From Rhizorhabdus wittichii RW1 (lineage in GTDB: Bacteria; Pseudomonadota; Alphaproteobacteria; Sphingomonadales; Sphingomonadaceae): 64,000 nt of DNA. The position numbers and the translations under genes were made by a program. Below, in pieces: positions 36,631 through 45,404 of the stretch. A model generated the notes under the pieces. The model was not told the DNA's origin. It ran no database searches and saw only the letters and a program-made list of their open reading frames with translations. Each line of letters starts with the position of its first letter. Positions within the stretch are counted from its first letter, which is position 1. The stretch spans positions 1,736,001 through 1,800,000 of the forward strand of contig CP000699.1 in assembly GCA_000016765.1 (NCBI GenBank), read 5' to 3'.

Positions 36631-37923
36631 ATGGCTCCCAAGATCGCCCCCGTCCAGACCTCCCCCGGCATCCCCGCCTCGACCGCCGTCGTGGTGATCG
36701 GCGGGGGCATCGTCGGACTGACGGCCGCGCTGACGCTCGCCGAGCGCGGCATCCCCGTCGTCGTGCTGGAGAAGGGCCGGATCGCCGGCGAGCAATCATC
36801 GCGCAATCTCGGCTGGATCCGCAAGATGGGCCGCTCCGCGCCAGACGTTCCCATGTCGGTAGCGTCGGACCGGCTTTGGGCGGAGATGCCCGAACGGGTA
36901 TCGGCCGATGTCGGCTATCGGCAGGCGGGCATCATGTACCTCGCCAGGACAGAGGTCGAGATGGCGATGCACGAGGGCTGGTTGCAGTCGGTCCGCGACC
37001 TCTCGCTGGACTCGCGGTTGCTGACGCCGTCCGAGATCGACCGGCTCGTCCCCGGCGGGCGCGACGACTGGGCGGGCGGCATCCATACTCCGTCCGACGG
37101 CCGCGCCGAGCCGACCCTCGCCTCGAGCGCCATCGCCGCAGCCGCAATGAGGCACGGCGCGATCATCGTCGAAAACTGCGCGGTCCGGACGCTCGCGCTC
37201 ACCGGCGGGAAGGTCAGCGGCGTCGTAACGGAGAAGGGCGAGATACGCTGCGACAACGTCCTGCTCGCGGGCGGGCTCTGGTCGCGGCGCTTCCTCGGCA
37301 ATCTCGGCGTATCGTTGCCTACCCTGCCGCTGATCTGCTCGGTGATCCGAACCGCCCCGATGGACGGCCCCACCGAGATCGCCGTCGGCGGCCCCGACTT
37401 CTCCTTCCGCAAGCGTGCGGATGGCGGCTTCACCATCACCCAGCGCGGCGGCCTCGGCGCGCCGCTGATGCTCGATCATCTGCTGATCGGCCGACGCTAT
37501 CTACCGGCGCTGCGCAGCCAGCGTCATTTCCTGCGCATCTCGCTGGGCAAGGACTTCTTCAGCGACCTCGCTCTGCCCCGGCGCTGGAAGGGCAAGGGTA
37601 TCTCGCCGTTCGAACGGGTCCGCACGATGGACCCGCCGACCGACGAAGGGCTGAACGCCGAGGCCATGCACAACCTGACTGCCGCCTGGCCCGTCTTCGA
37701 GAAGGCGGTGATCGAGGATGCCTGGGCGGGCATGATGGACATCACCCCGGATTCGCTGCCGGTGATCGGTCCGGTGAAAGGCGTCCCCGGCCTGACGATC
37801 GCCTCGGGCTTTTCCGGCCACGGTTTCGGCACCTCCCCCGCCGCCGGCCAGCTTGCGGCCGATCTGGTCACCGGAGCGTCGCCGATCGTTGACCCGGCCC
37901 CCTACAGCCTCGACCGCTTCTGA
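36631..37923 (+). CDS. FAD-dependent amine/D-amino-acid oxidoreductase (DAO family)
   Basis: A 430-residue DAO-family flavoenzyme. The N-terminal FAD motif is VVVIGGGIVGLTAALTLAER followed by VLEKG; the C-terminal WAGMMDITPDSLPVIGPV and ASGFSGHGFGTSPAAG are characteristic. It would oxidise a C-N bond to an imine. The chosen ATG 36631 has AGGA five to ten bases upstream; the frame extends to 36574 but that part overlaps the RidA gene. Its 3' end overlaps the convergent AraC gene by 22 bases. Confidence 0.9.
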   Translation: MAPKIAPVQTSPGIPASTAVVVIGGGIVGLTAALTLAERGIPVVVLEKGRIAGEQSSRNLGWIRKMGRSAPDVPMSVASDRLWAEMPERVSADVGYRQAGIMYLARTEVEMAMHEGWLQSVRDLSLDSRLLTPSEIDRLVPGGRDDWAGGIHTPSDGRAEPTLASSAIAAAAMRHGAIIVENCAVRTLALTGGKVSGVVTEKGEIRCDNVLLAGGLWSRRFLGNLGVSLPTLPLICSVIRTAPMDGPTEIAVGGPDFSFRKRADGGFTITQRGGLGAPLMLDHLLIGRRYLPALRSQRHFLRISLGKDFFSDLALPRRWKGKGISPFERVRTMDPPTDEGLNAEAMHNLTAAWPVFEKAVIEDAWAGMMDITPDSLPVIGPVKGVPGLTIASGFSGHGFGTSPAAGQLAADLVTGASPIVDPAPYSLDRF

Positions 37924-38942
37924 TCGGCAGTCAGCCGCCGGCGGACCGCACTGGGCGCCTGGCCCGTCCAGTTCCGATGCGCGCGCCAGAAAGTGGTGCC
38001 GTCGGCATAGCCGAGCGCCTCGGCAAGGTTGCCGAGGTTCGATGCGCCCGCCTGCAGATGATGGTCGGCCAGTTCCTCGCGGTGGCTGCGCAACAGCGCC
38101 CTGACCGAGGTTCCCTCCTCCGCCAGCCGTCGTTGCAGGCTGCGTGGAGAAAGCCGCAGGTCGGCCGCCAGCCGCTCGGTCGTGACCGGCTGCTGGCCAA
38201 GATAGGTGACGATCAGCGCCAGCACCTTGTCGCGCCATCGGTCACTCAGGCTTTCGGACGGGGTGAAGTCGGTCAGATAGCGTTCGAGCACGTCGATCAG
38301 GTCATGATCCTCGTCCCGGAAGCGTGCCTTCGCCTCCTCCAGCGCCATCACCATCCCGTTGCTGGCCGCCTCGAACCGGATCGGACAGCCCAGCATCCGC
38401 CGAAGCGCGCGCGCGGCGGAGACGGAGGGCGCGGGATGTTCGAACTGAACCTGGATCGGGCCCCAGTCCGGATCGAAGGCCGAGCGGATCATCCGGATCA
38501 CGGATGACAGGGTGAACTCAGCGTCCTGACGGCGCGGCCAGATCGCTGGATCGTTTAGCCGGTAGGTAAGGACGAGCAGGTCATCTGCTTCATTCAGCGC
38601 CGAATGGGTGCCCGACTGCAGGTTGTTCACGAAGCGCGCCAGCCGGTCGAGCGCGTTGCGCACCGATCCCGATCGCGCCATGATCAGCCCGGTCGGGCCC
38701 AGGTCAACCGGGCGGGTTTCCATCCCCAGCCGTACGCCCAGCAGCGGATCGTCCAGAAGATCGGCCATCTCCTCGAACATCGCGACATATCGGGCCAGCG
38801 GCACCGTCGTCCAAGGGTCGGACAGCATCGCACTGGTCAACCTATAGCGGGCTAACAGCGCGTCGCCATCTCCACCAGCTCGTGCGAATTTTGCGAGGAC
38901 GGCCGTCACCACCGATCCCCGAACCGAGGCATGAGCCACCAT
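37902..38942 (-). CDS. AraC-family regulator with arabinose-binding-like N-terminal domain
   Basis: A 346-residue regulator of the OruR/ArgR-like AraC branch. The N-terminal part has LLGVRLGMETRPVDLGPTGL, typical of the PF12625 domain, and the C-terminal HTH has LAADLRLSPRSLQRRLAEEG and LAEALGYADGTTFWRAHRNW. Regulators of this type often control amino-acid and amine catabolism. Start ATG 38942 follows GGAAGACGG. It converges with the FAD oxidoreductase gene and overlaps its end by 22 bases; it probably controls the amine-oxidation operon. Confidence 0.9.
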   Translation of the reverse strand: MVAHASVRGSVVTAVLAKFARAGGDGDALLARYRLTSAMLSDPWTTVPLARYVAMFEEMADLLDDPLLGVRLGMETRPVDLGPTGLIMARSGSVRNALDRLARFVNNLQSGTHSALNEADDLLVLTYRLNDPAIWPRRQDAEFTLSSVIRMIRSAFDPDWGPIQVQFEHPAPSVSAARALRRMLGCPIRFEAASNGMVMALEEAKARFRDEDHDLIDVLERYLTDFTPSESLSDRWRDKVLALIVTYLGQQPVTTERLAADLRLSPRSLQRRLAEEGTSVRALLRSHREELADHHLQAGASNLGNLAEALGYADGTTFWRAHRNWTGQAPSAVRRRLTADQKRSRL

Positions 38943-39094
38943 TGCCGCCGTCTTCCGATCGCGCCGGGGCGAACAGATGCCCCAGGCGCATATTATCGAA
39001 TGACCCGGCCTGTGGGGCAAGGCCGGATCGCGCCACGATGGAGCACTGCCTCAAAATGGGCCAGCTCCCCCGGTCGTACATTTAGGGTCAGGAC

Positions 39095-39484
39095 CTATTG
39101 ATGTGACAAGGCCTCCATCAGCGCCCGTTCGGCCGACAATTCTCGCTGCTTCAGCGCGTCATAGGCCTGCCGACGTTCGGGCGGCTCGTCGGCGGCCGGC
39201 CGGGCCGGGCGGCGGCGCGCGCGTATCCGGCCGATCTCCGCACGCAGGGGCGCCTCGCCCGCGATCAGGAACGCCGCCCGTTCGGGGGAGGCGATCAGCC
39301 CCGCCGCCGCGGCAAAGCAGACGCAGAAAAGGGTCGGGACGCACAGCCCCTCCTCGTCCTGCAAGGACAGGCAGAGGTCCCGGATGTCCGGGCTCGCATA
39401 GATGGCCGACGTACCCGCCCACACCGTCTCGACCCAGGCATCCTCGCTCGCGAGGTGCGGCGGCGGCTCCTCAGTCGCCGTCAT
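39095..39484 (-). CDS. TIGR02444-like (DUF2390) protein
   Basis: A 129-residue protein with the layout of the TIGR02444/DUF2390 family: an early WAGTSAIYASPDIRDLCLSL, LQDEEGLCVPTLFCVCFAAA in the middle, and a charged helical tail. Its function is not established. It overlaps the end of the ubiX gene by 14 bases, so the two are translated together; this may hint that it acts with prenylated flavin metabolism or simply shares a promoter. Confidence 0.7.
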   Translation of the reverse strand: MTATEEPPPHLASEDAWVETVWAGTSAIYASPDIRDLCLSLQDEEGLCVPTLFCVCFAAAAGLIASPERAAFLIAGEAPLRAEIGRIRARRRPARPAADEPPERRQAYDALKQRELSAERALMEALSHQ

Positions 39485-40043
39485 CGTCCTTCCAGCGGCG
39501 GACCAGCCCGACGTCGATGCCGATCAGATCGAGCGCGCGGCCGACGCTATGGTCGACCAGCTCCTGCACCGATTGCGGCTTCGCGTAGAGCGCCGGCACC
39601 GGCGGCATGACGATCGCGCCGGCGGCGTCGAGCTGGGTCAGCGTCCGCAGATGGCCGCCGTGCAACGGCGTCTCGCGGAACATCAGGACCAGCCGGCGGC
39701 GCTCCTTCAGGGTCACGTCGGCGGCGCGGCTGAGCAGCGAGGAGGTGATGCCCCAGGCGATCTCCGACGCGGACTTCACCGAACAGGGCGCCACGAGCAT
39801 CCCCAGCGTCCGGAACGAGCCGCTGGCGATCGAGGCGCCGATGTCCGCATTGCTGTGCACCACGTCGGCCATGGCGCGGACCTCGTCGACCGACAGCTCG
39901 GTCTCCTCGACGATGGTCCGCGCCGCGGCCTTGGAGATGACGAGATGCGTCTCGACGTCGGTGGGCCTCAGCGCGCGCAGCGCGGCGAGGCCATAGGCGG
40001 CGCCCGACGCCCCACTGATGCCGATGATCACCCGCGACGTCAT
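39471..40043 (-). CDS. ubiX: UbiX-family flavin prenyltransferase
   Basis: A 190-residue flavin prenyltransferase, which attaches a dimethylallyl group to FMN and so makes the prenylated cofactor for UbiD-type decarboxylases. The FMN site GISGASGAAYGL, the SKAAARTI segment, APCSVKSASEIAWG and the late RRLVLMFRETPLHGGHL are all present. The frame extends to 40097, but the ATG at 40043 gives the normal family length. No ubiD gene is in the window, so its client decarboxylase is elsewhere. It sits directly downstream of a truncated TonB receptor. Confidence 0.93.
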   Translation of the reverse strand: MTSRVIIGISGASGAAYGLAALRALRPTDVETHLVISKAAARTIVEETELSVDEVRAMADVVHSNADIGASIASGSFRTLGMLVAPCSVKSASEIAWGITSSLLSRAADVTLKERRRLVLMFRETPLHGGHLRTLTQLDAAGAIVMPPVPALYAKPQSVQELVDHSVGRALDLIGIDVGLVRRWKDDDGD

Positions 40044-40068
40044 GCGGAGGCGCTTCCCATCATGACCC

Positions 40069-40590
40069 TCAGAAGCGATAGTTGATCGACCCGCCATAGC
40101 TGCGCGGCGTGCCGGGCAGCAGCAGCGAATAGCCGAACGCCGAAACGTCGAAGCCGTTGGTGTAATAACGGGTGTTGGCGATGTTCTGCACCCACAGCGC
40201 CGCCGTCAGGCCATCCATGATCTCATAGGAAGCCCGCGCGTCGAACAGCCAATAGCCATCGTCGGCGATGTAGCTGACGTTGCGGAAGTCGAAGAAGCGC
40301 TTCGCCGTCCAGTTGGCCCCGCCCTGGATGCTCGCCGTCCGGCCGCCCAGGTCGAAATCATACTTGGCGAGCAGGTTGAGCGTCGATTTGGGCGAGTCTG
40401 ACAGCCGGTTTCCGTCGCAGGCCGAGCCGTCGGGCTGGCAGGCGGGGAAGTCGGTATATTTGGCGTCGAGCAGCGACAGGCCGGCATTGAGCGTCAGGCC
40501 CGGGACGGGAACCGCGGTCAGTTCGACCTCGACACCCTTGACCCGCGCATCGGCGTTGGACAGCGTCGCCATGTCGGGGCCATTGCCCGA
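40069..40590 (-). pseudogene. C-terminal remnant of a TonB-dependent receptor
   Basis: The last quarter of a TonB receptor barrel: DARVKGVEVELTAVPVPG, LLDAKYTDFPACQ, then DARASYEIMDGLTAALWVQN and a terminal NYRF. Signal peptide, plug and most strands are missing. At about 40575-40590 the sequence switches to an enoyl-CoA hydratase reading in a different frame, so the piece is the product of a deletion and has no start of its own. Confidence 0.85.
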
Positions 40591-40843
40591 AACCGCCGGC
40601 GGTATGGAAAGGGTGATCGACGCTCAGGTCGGACGACAGATCATAGCCCGCGGAGAAATTCACCCCTGCCCCCCGCAGGATCATCACCCTGACGTCCGGA
40701 TCGCGATCCGCCGCCTCCAGCGCGGCGAACATTTCCCCGCGCAGCATATTGCTCAGCGCGTTCCTCTTTTCGGGACGGTTGAGCGTAATCCGACACACGC
40801 CCGCCGCCGGTTCATCGACCAGAATATATTTGAACGCAGCCAC
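40575..40843 (-). pseudogene. N-terminal remnant of an enoyl-CoA hydratase
   Basis: Starts at GTG 40843 with GGGAGG five bases upstream. The first 88 codons are a good crotonase N-terminus: ITLNRPEKRNALSNMLRGEM and VMILRGAGVNFSAGYDLSSD. After GGFGQWPRH the homology stops and the TonB receptor remnant begins out of frame. The second half with the rest of the active site is gone. Its promoter region still carries a GTATGTTC motif shared with Region E promoters. Confidence 0.85.
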
Positions 40844-40870
40844 GACGACCTCCCGAAACAATCTCTGCAT

Positions 40871-41289
40871 CGACCAAAATATGAATCAATGGTATGTTCA
40901 ATAAGCAAGCATAGTCAACAGTTGATATTATTTTTCGAATATATGGTTCGATCCATTTGGTGCGACGCGCGAATTCGCCATGGTGGGTGGCGTCCCATGT
41001 GGGTGATAGCCGCCAGCCGCTATGGCCCCCTACCGGCGCCCCTTTCCCCGAAATGACGAAGGGCGCGACAAGCCGTCCGGCGGAACCGGGCCGGGCCTCC
41101 CAAAGCGCGCGCCGGCGGGCGCGGCGGATATCATGCCCCCCAACCGCGCTGCGGTCTCTGCCGATTTGCCGCCCTCCATGTCCGAGCGGACCGGGCAGAC
41201 AGAAGGTCCGGCCGGTGGCGGCGCAGCTAGAGTGTTGCCTTACCGAGCTTTCCGAGCCGGCGGATGTTTCCGTCTGCCTGGAAAGCGCC
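40871..41289. other. Intergenic region upstream of the broken hydratase
   Basis: No gene supported. The left end is AT-rich (about 40880-40945) and carries GTATGTTC at 40893-40900, a probable promoter with operator. The right end contains the REP-like hairpin listed separately. Confidence 0.45.
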
Positions 41290-41293
41290 CTAA
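41227..41293. repeat. REP-like hairpin element, copy 2
   Basis: About 67 bases, closely matching the element at 51470. Outer arms GCTTTC / GAAAGC and inner arms GGCGGATG / CGTCTGCC surround a TTTC loop. Where this copy differs from the other, the outer stem keeps pairing through a compensatory change (C-G instead of A-T), and the inner stem keeps it through G-T wobbles. It lies between the end of an acyl-CoA dehydrogenase gene and the promoter of the broken hydratase. Confidence 0.7.
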
Positions 41294-42447
41294 AGGGTGC
41301 GCGCTATGATCGTCTTCATTATATCGCTGGCACCGGCATAGATGCGTGATGCCCGCGCATCTGCCCAGAGCCGCGCAATAGGATATTCGGTCATGTAGCC
41401 ATAGCCGCCGAAGAGCTGCAGGCACTCGTCGGCGACTTTGCCCAATGCCTCGCTGGCCCAGTATTTGGCGCTCGCGGCAGTGGCCGCATCGAGCGTTCCT
41501 TCGAGAAAGCGTTGCAGCATGTCATCGAAGAGCGCCCGGGCCACGACGGCCGACGCCTTGCACTCCGCGAGTTTGAACTGGGTGTTCTGGAAATCCATCA
41601 GCCTCTGCCCGAACGCGCTCCTTTCGCGGGCATAGGCGGCGGTCATCTCGATGGCCCGCTCCATGTCCGTGGCGGCATTGAGCGTGACGGTGAGCCTCTC
41701 CCAGATCAACTGCTCCATCAACTGGGCAAAGGCGCGGCCGGGTTCCCCGCCCAGCAGGTTTTCCTCGGGAACGAAGACATCCTCGAAGAAGAGCTCCGAC
41801 GTATCCTGGGCGTGCAGCCCCAGCTTGTCGAGATTCCGGCCGCGGACGAAACCCTCGGCGTTTGCGGCCTCTACCGCCAGAAGAGACATGCCCTTCGCGC
41901 CCGCTGCCATGTCCGTCTTTGCGACGACGAGGATCAGATCGGCGGTTTGCCCATTCGTAATGAAGGTCTTCTGGCCGGTGATGCGGTAACCGCCTTCACA
42001 TGGCCTCGCCTGTGTCCGGATCGCTTTCAGATCCGATCCCGCGCCAGGTTCGGTCATCGCGATCGCACCGATGATCTCGCCCGTCGCAAGCGCCGGCAGC
42101 CAGCGAGCCTTCTGCGCCTCCGAGCCGTAGGAAAGTATATAATGGGCAACTATGCTGCAGCTGACGCTGACGCCAAGACCGAACCCCGCCCCCAGGCCGG
42201 CTCGCGAAATCTCACACGAGATAACCGCTTCATGCGCCCAGCTGCCGCCGCCGCCGCCATATTCTTCCGGAATGCTTGCGCAAAGCAACCCGGCCGCGCC
42301 TGCTTTTCGCCACGCCGCGCGGGAAACGCACCGGTCTCGCTCCCAGCTTTCCCTTTCCGGGACGAGCTCGGCTTGGAGGAAGCGGGCCGCCTGATCCGCC
42401 AGGATCACCAGTTCTTCGGTCATCCACCGCGAGCGCATCATCGTCAC
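41290..42447 (-). CDS. Acyl-CoA dehydrogenase
   Basis: A 385-residue FAD acyl-CoA dehydrogenase that introduces a 2,3-double bond into an acyl-CoA. AIAMTEPGAGSDLKAIRTQA and GQKTFITNG bind FAD/substrate, RERSAFGQRLMDFQ and QLFGGYGYMTEYP are typical. The C-terminal IYAGASDIMK has alanine where medium-chain enzymes carry the catalytic glutamate; isovaleryl- and long-chain-type enzymes show this and use a glutamate in the helix before RSAFGQ, where ERAIEM provides candidates. It begins with GTG overlapping the upstream ligase stop (GTGA), after GGAGG. Confidence 0.92.
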   Translation of the reverse strand: MTMMRSRWMTEELVILADQAARFLQAELVPERESWERDRCVSRAAWRKAGAAGLLCASIPEEYGGGGGSWAHEAVISCEISRAGLGAGFGLGVSVSCSIVAHYILSYGSEAQKARWLPALATGEIIGAIAMTEPGAGSDLKAIRTQARPCEGGYRITGQKTFITNGQTADLILVVAKTDMAAGAKGMSLLAVEAANAEGFVRGRNLDKLGLHAQDTSELFFEDVFVPEENLLGGEPGRAFAQLMEQLIWERLTVTLNAATDMERAIEMTAAYARERSAFGQRLMDFQNTQFKLAECKASAVVARALFDDMLQRFLEGTLDAATAASAKYWASEALGKVADECLQLFGGYGYMTEYPIARLWADARASRIYAGASDIMKTIIARTL

Positions 42448-43898
42448 GATGCCTCCACCCTTGCTTCTCGCAGTGCCGAGCGGCGCGCCTTGCCCGCGTC
42501 GTCGCGCAGGGCATGGTCGACGAACTCGAAGCTTCTCGGAATCTTGTAGCGCGTGAGATGCGCCGCCAGATGGTCGCGCAGATCCTCGGCCGCCACGACA
42601 CCTCGCGCTTCCGCCGACAGTTCGATCAGAGCATGTACGCGATGTCCCAGATCTTCGTCGGGCAGGCCGATGACGATGCTGGACGCGACGTGCGGGCTCA
42701 TGTCGAGCGCGGCCTCCACCTCAGCGGGATAGACGTTGGCCCCGCCCGAGACGATCATGTCGGTGCGGCGATCGGCGATGTAGAGATACCCCTCCTCATC
42801 GAGATGGCCCATGTCGCCCAGGGTTTCCCATTCGCCGTGCGCCTTGGCCTCGGCCCCGATATAATGATAGGTGGCGCCCCGCCCGCCCTCGTTGAGAAAA
42901 TAGATCTCGCCGACGACCCCCGGCTGGCAGATTTCTCCATCCTCATCGAGCACCCGCAGCTTGCAATTCGCCAGCGGCCTGCCGACCGAGCCCTTGTGCA
43001 GGAGCCATTCATGGCCGCTGATCTCGGTGCCACCCTGTCGTTCCGATCCCCCGTACATCTCCCAGATGCGATCCGCACCCAACCAGTCGATCCAGGCTTC
43101 CTTCAGCCAGGTCGGGCATACCGAAGCCATGTGATAGACGGTCCGCAGCGACGAGACGTCGAACCTTTCACGCTCCGGCAAACGCCAAATGCGGTGCATC
43201 ATGGTCGGAACGAACGTCACGAAGCTGACCCGATGCCTCTCGATCAGTTCCAGCGCTCTCAGGGCGTCGAACTTGCCCATCTCGACCACGACGGCACCGA
43301 TGAACAGCGCGCAGCATGTCATGGACAGCGGCGAGTTGTGGTAGAGCGGACCAGGATTGAGCAGAACGTCATCGGCTCGTTGGCGCAGCAACTCGGCCTC
43401 CGTGTCCCAGATGCCGGGCAGATGATCGACGATCACCTTGGGCCGTCCCGTGCTGCCGCCGCTCGTCAGCGCGCGCAGGTGAGGCGAAACGACGTCAGGC
43501 AGCGGAGCGCTGGAAAGCATTTCATCGACGGGCGCGCCGGCCAGCATGCTGGGATGGCCCGACGGGACGAGGTTGGGCGGCGCGATCACGAGGCGCGGCT
43601 GCACCAGCCCGATGATCGCCTCAAGCTCGGCGCGCGGCAGCGCCGCCGAAACGGGACAGGGAACGGCGCCAAGCTTCCAGATCGCGAAGATGGTTTCGTA
43701 GAATTCGAGGCCGTTCGGCAGCGCCATCGTGACGAAGTCGCCTTGCCCCACCCCCTTTTGCTGCAAGGCCCGCGCGCGCTTGTTCGCGCGCGCATCGAAC
43801 TCCGCGCGGCGGCAAATGCCATCATTGTGAATAAGCAATGCGCGGTTCGGATCGTTCCTCGCGTGATAGGTCGACAAGGCTCCCACTGATATCTGCAT
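42444..43898 (-). CDS. AMP-forming acyl-CoA ligase (copy 1)
   Basis: A 484-residue class I adenylate-forming enzyme that activates a carboxylic acid to its CoA thioester via an acyl-AMP. The P-loop TSGGSTGRPK, adenine motif EMYGGSERQGG, GDMGHLDEEGYLYIADRR and the C-terminal lysine region DDAGKARRSALR are intact. It resembles bile-acid and long-chain type ligases. It overlaps the acyl-CoA dehydrogenase by four bases and follows a paralogous ligase by three bases. Probably feeds the CoA-ester pathway of Region E. Confidence 0.93.
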   Translation of the reverse strand: MQISVGALSTYHARNDPNRALLIHNDGICRRAEFDARANKRARALQQKGVGQGDFVTMALPNGLEFYETIFAIWKLGAVPCPVSAALPRAELEAIIGLVQPRLVIAPPNLVPSGHPSMLAGAPVDEMLSSAPLPDVVSPHLRALTSGGSTGRPKVIVDHLPGIWDTEAELLRQRADDVLLNPGPLYHNSPLSMTCCALFIGAVVVEMGKFDALRALELIERHRVSFVTFVPTMMHRIWRLPERERFDVSSLRTVYHMASVCPTWLKEAWIDWLGADRIWEMYGGSERQGGTEISGHEWLLHKGSVGRPLANCKLRVLDEDGEICQPGVVGEIYFLNEGGRGATYHYIGAEAKAHGEWETLGDMGHLDEEGYLYIADRRTDMIVSGGANVYPAEVEAALDMSPHVASSIVIGLPDEDLGHRVHALIELSAEARGVVAAEDLRDHLAAHLTRYKIPRSFEFVDHALRDDAGKARRSALREARVEAS

Positions 43899-43901
43899 GG
43901 C

Positions 43902-45392
43902 TCAATGCGCCGCCGCGCGCGCGTCGACGAAGGCGCGCCGCCTTGCCTTGCCGCCATCATCGCGCAGGGCTTCCGTGACGAACTCGAAACTTCGCGGAAT
44001 TTTGTACGATACGATCCGCTCGGCGAGAAAGGCGCGCATGCCCTCGGCGTCCAGCATCTTTTGTTGATCGGGCGCGACCTCGACCAGCGCGTGCGCCACA
44101 TGTCCCAGATCCGCGTCCGGCAGGCCGATCACGAGGCTCGACACGACGGACGGATGCGCCTCGATCGCTCCCTCCACCTCTGCCGGGTAGATATTGGCCC
44201 CCCCGCAGATGATGAGATCGGTACGTCGATCAACGAGGTACAGATATCCCTCGGCATCGAGATAACCGAGATCGCCGACCGAATGCCATCCGTCGCGCGT
44301 CTTGGGCTCGGCTCCGACATAGCGATAGGTCGAATGCTCGCCGCCTGCCGGCATGAAGAAGATCTCACCGACCTCGCCGGACGCGCACTCGCCGCCATGC
44401 TCGTCGAGGATCTTTACCTTCGCTCCGAGAATCGGCCGGCCTACGGATCCGCGGTGACTCAACCACTCGCGGCCGGTGATCGCCGTCTGGCCAACCCGCT
44501 CCGTACTGCCATAAAGCTCCCAGATCCGATCGGGTCCCAACCATTCGATCCAGCGCTCCTTGAGCCATGGCGGACATGCCGAGGACATGTGGAAAACGGT
44601 GTGCAGCGAAGAAAGGTCGTGCCGCTCTTTCTCTGCTTCCGGCAGTCGATCGATGCGGGACATCATCGTCGGCACGAAATTCACCCAGGTCACCTTGTGC
44701 TCGTCGATAAGCTCCAAGGCTCTCAGCGGATCGAATTTGCCCATCTCGACAACATGTGCGCCCGTATAAAGCGCGATCATCATCAGTCCGAAGGGAGAAC
44801 CATGGTAGAGCGGACCAGGGTTGAGAACGACGTCATCCACCCTCTGATTGTACATCGTCAGACCGGGCGACCACACTGACGGGCTCTGGTCAACGATCAA
44901 CTTTGGCCGTCCCGTGCTTCCTCCGCTGGTCATGATCTTCCAGCAAGCGGCCATTCTCGGCCCGAGCGGTTCGGCGGAGAGGCTCTGGTCGACCTGCCAG
45001 TCGAGGGGCAGCAGTTCGTGGCCCGACAGCCGCTCCGGCCCGACGCCGATGACGAGCCTCGGCTGCGCCAGGTCGATGATCGATTGAAGCTCGGGCCCGG
45101 GAAGCCGCGACGAGACGATGTTGGGTGTCGCCCCAAGCTTCCAGACGGCGAACACCGTCTCGTAGAACGCAATGGAATTGGGCAAGGCGATCGATACGAT
45201 ATCGTCCTGCCTGATGCCATATCGCTCGAGAGCCCGGGCACGCCGGTTCGCAGCTTCCTCGAACTGGATGCGCGTGACCGTAACGCCATCATGGGTAATC
45301 ATCGGCCGGTTCGGCTCTCGGATCGCATGGTGCGTCGGCAACATTCCGACCGGCATGAAATCCGAGGTAGAGCCCAATTCCGTATTCGCCAT
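43902..45392 (-). CDS. AMP-forming acyl-CoA ligase (copy 2)
   Basis: A 496-residue paralogue of the ligase downstream, alike through its length, so a tandem duplication. Motifs: TSGGSTGRPKLIVDQ, ELYGSTERVGQ, GDLGYLDAEGYLYLVDRRTD and RDDGGKARRRAF. ATG 45392 has GGAGG six bases upstream; the TTG at 45404 overlaps that ribosome site and is unlikely. Two ligases in one operon may have split substrate ranges, for example side chains of different length or stereochemistry. First gene of a leftward operon of three. Confidence 0.93.
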   Translation of the reverse strand: MANTELGSTSDFMPVGMLPTHHAIREPNRPMITHDGVTVTRIQFEEAANRRARALERYGIRQDDIVSIALPNSIAFYETVFAVWKLGATPNIVSSRLPGPELQSIIDLAQPRLVIGVGPERLSGHELLPLDWQVDQSLSAEPLGPRMAACWKIMTSGGSTGRPKLIVDQSPSVWSPGLTMYNQRVDDVVLNPGPLYHGSPFGLMMIALYTGAHVVEMGKFDPLRALELIDEHKVTWVNFVPTMMSRIDRLPEAEKERHDLSSLHTVFHMSSACPPWLKERWIEWLGPDRIWELYGSTERVGQTAITGREWLSHRGSVGRPILGAKVKILDEHGGECASGEVGEIFFMPAGGEHSTYRYVGAEPKTRDGWHSVGDLGYLDAEGYLYLVDRRTDLIICGGANIYPAEVEGAIEAHPSVVSSLVIGLPDADLGHVAHALVEVAPDQQKMLDAEGMRAFLAERIVSYKIPRSFEFVTEALRDDGGKARRRAFVDARAAAH

Positions 45393-45404
45393 TGCAGCCT
45401 CCAA

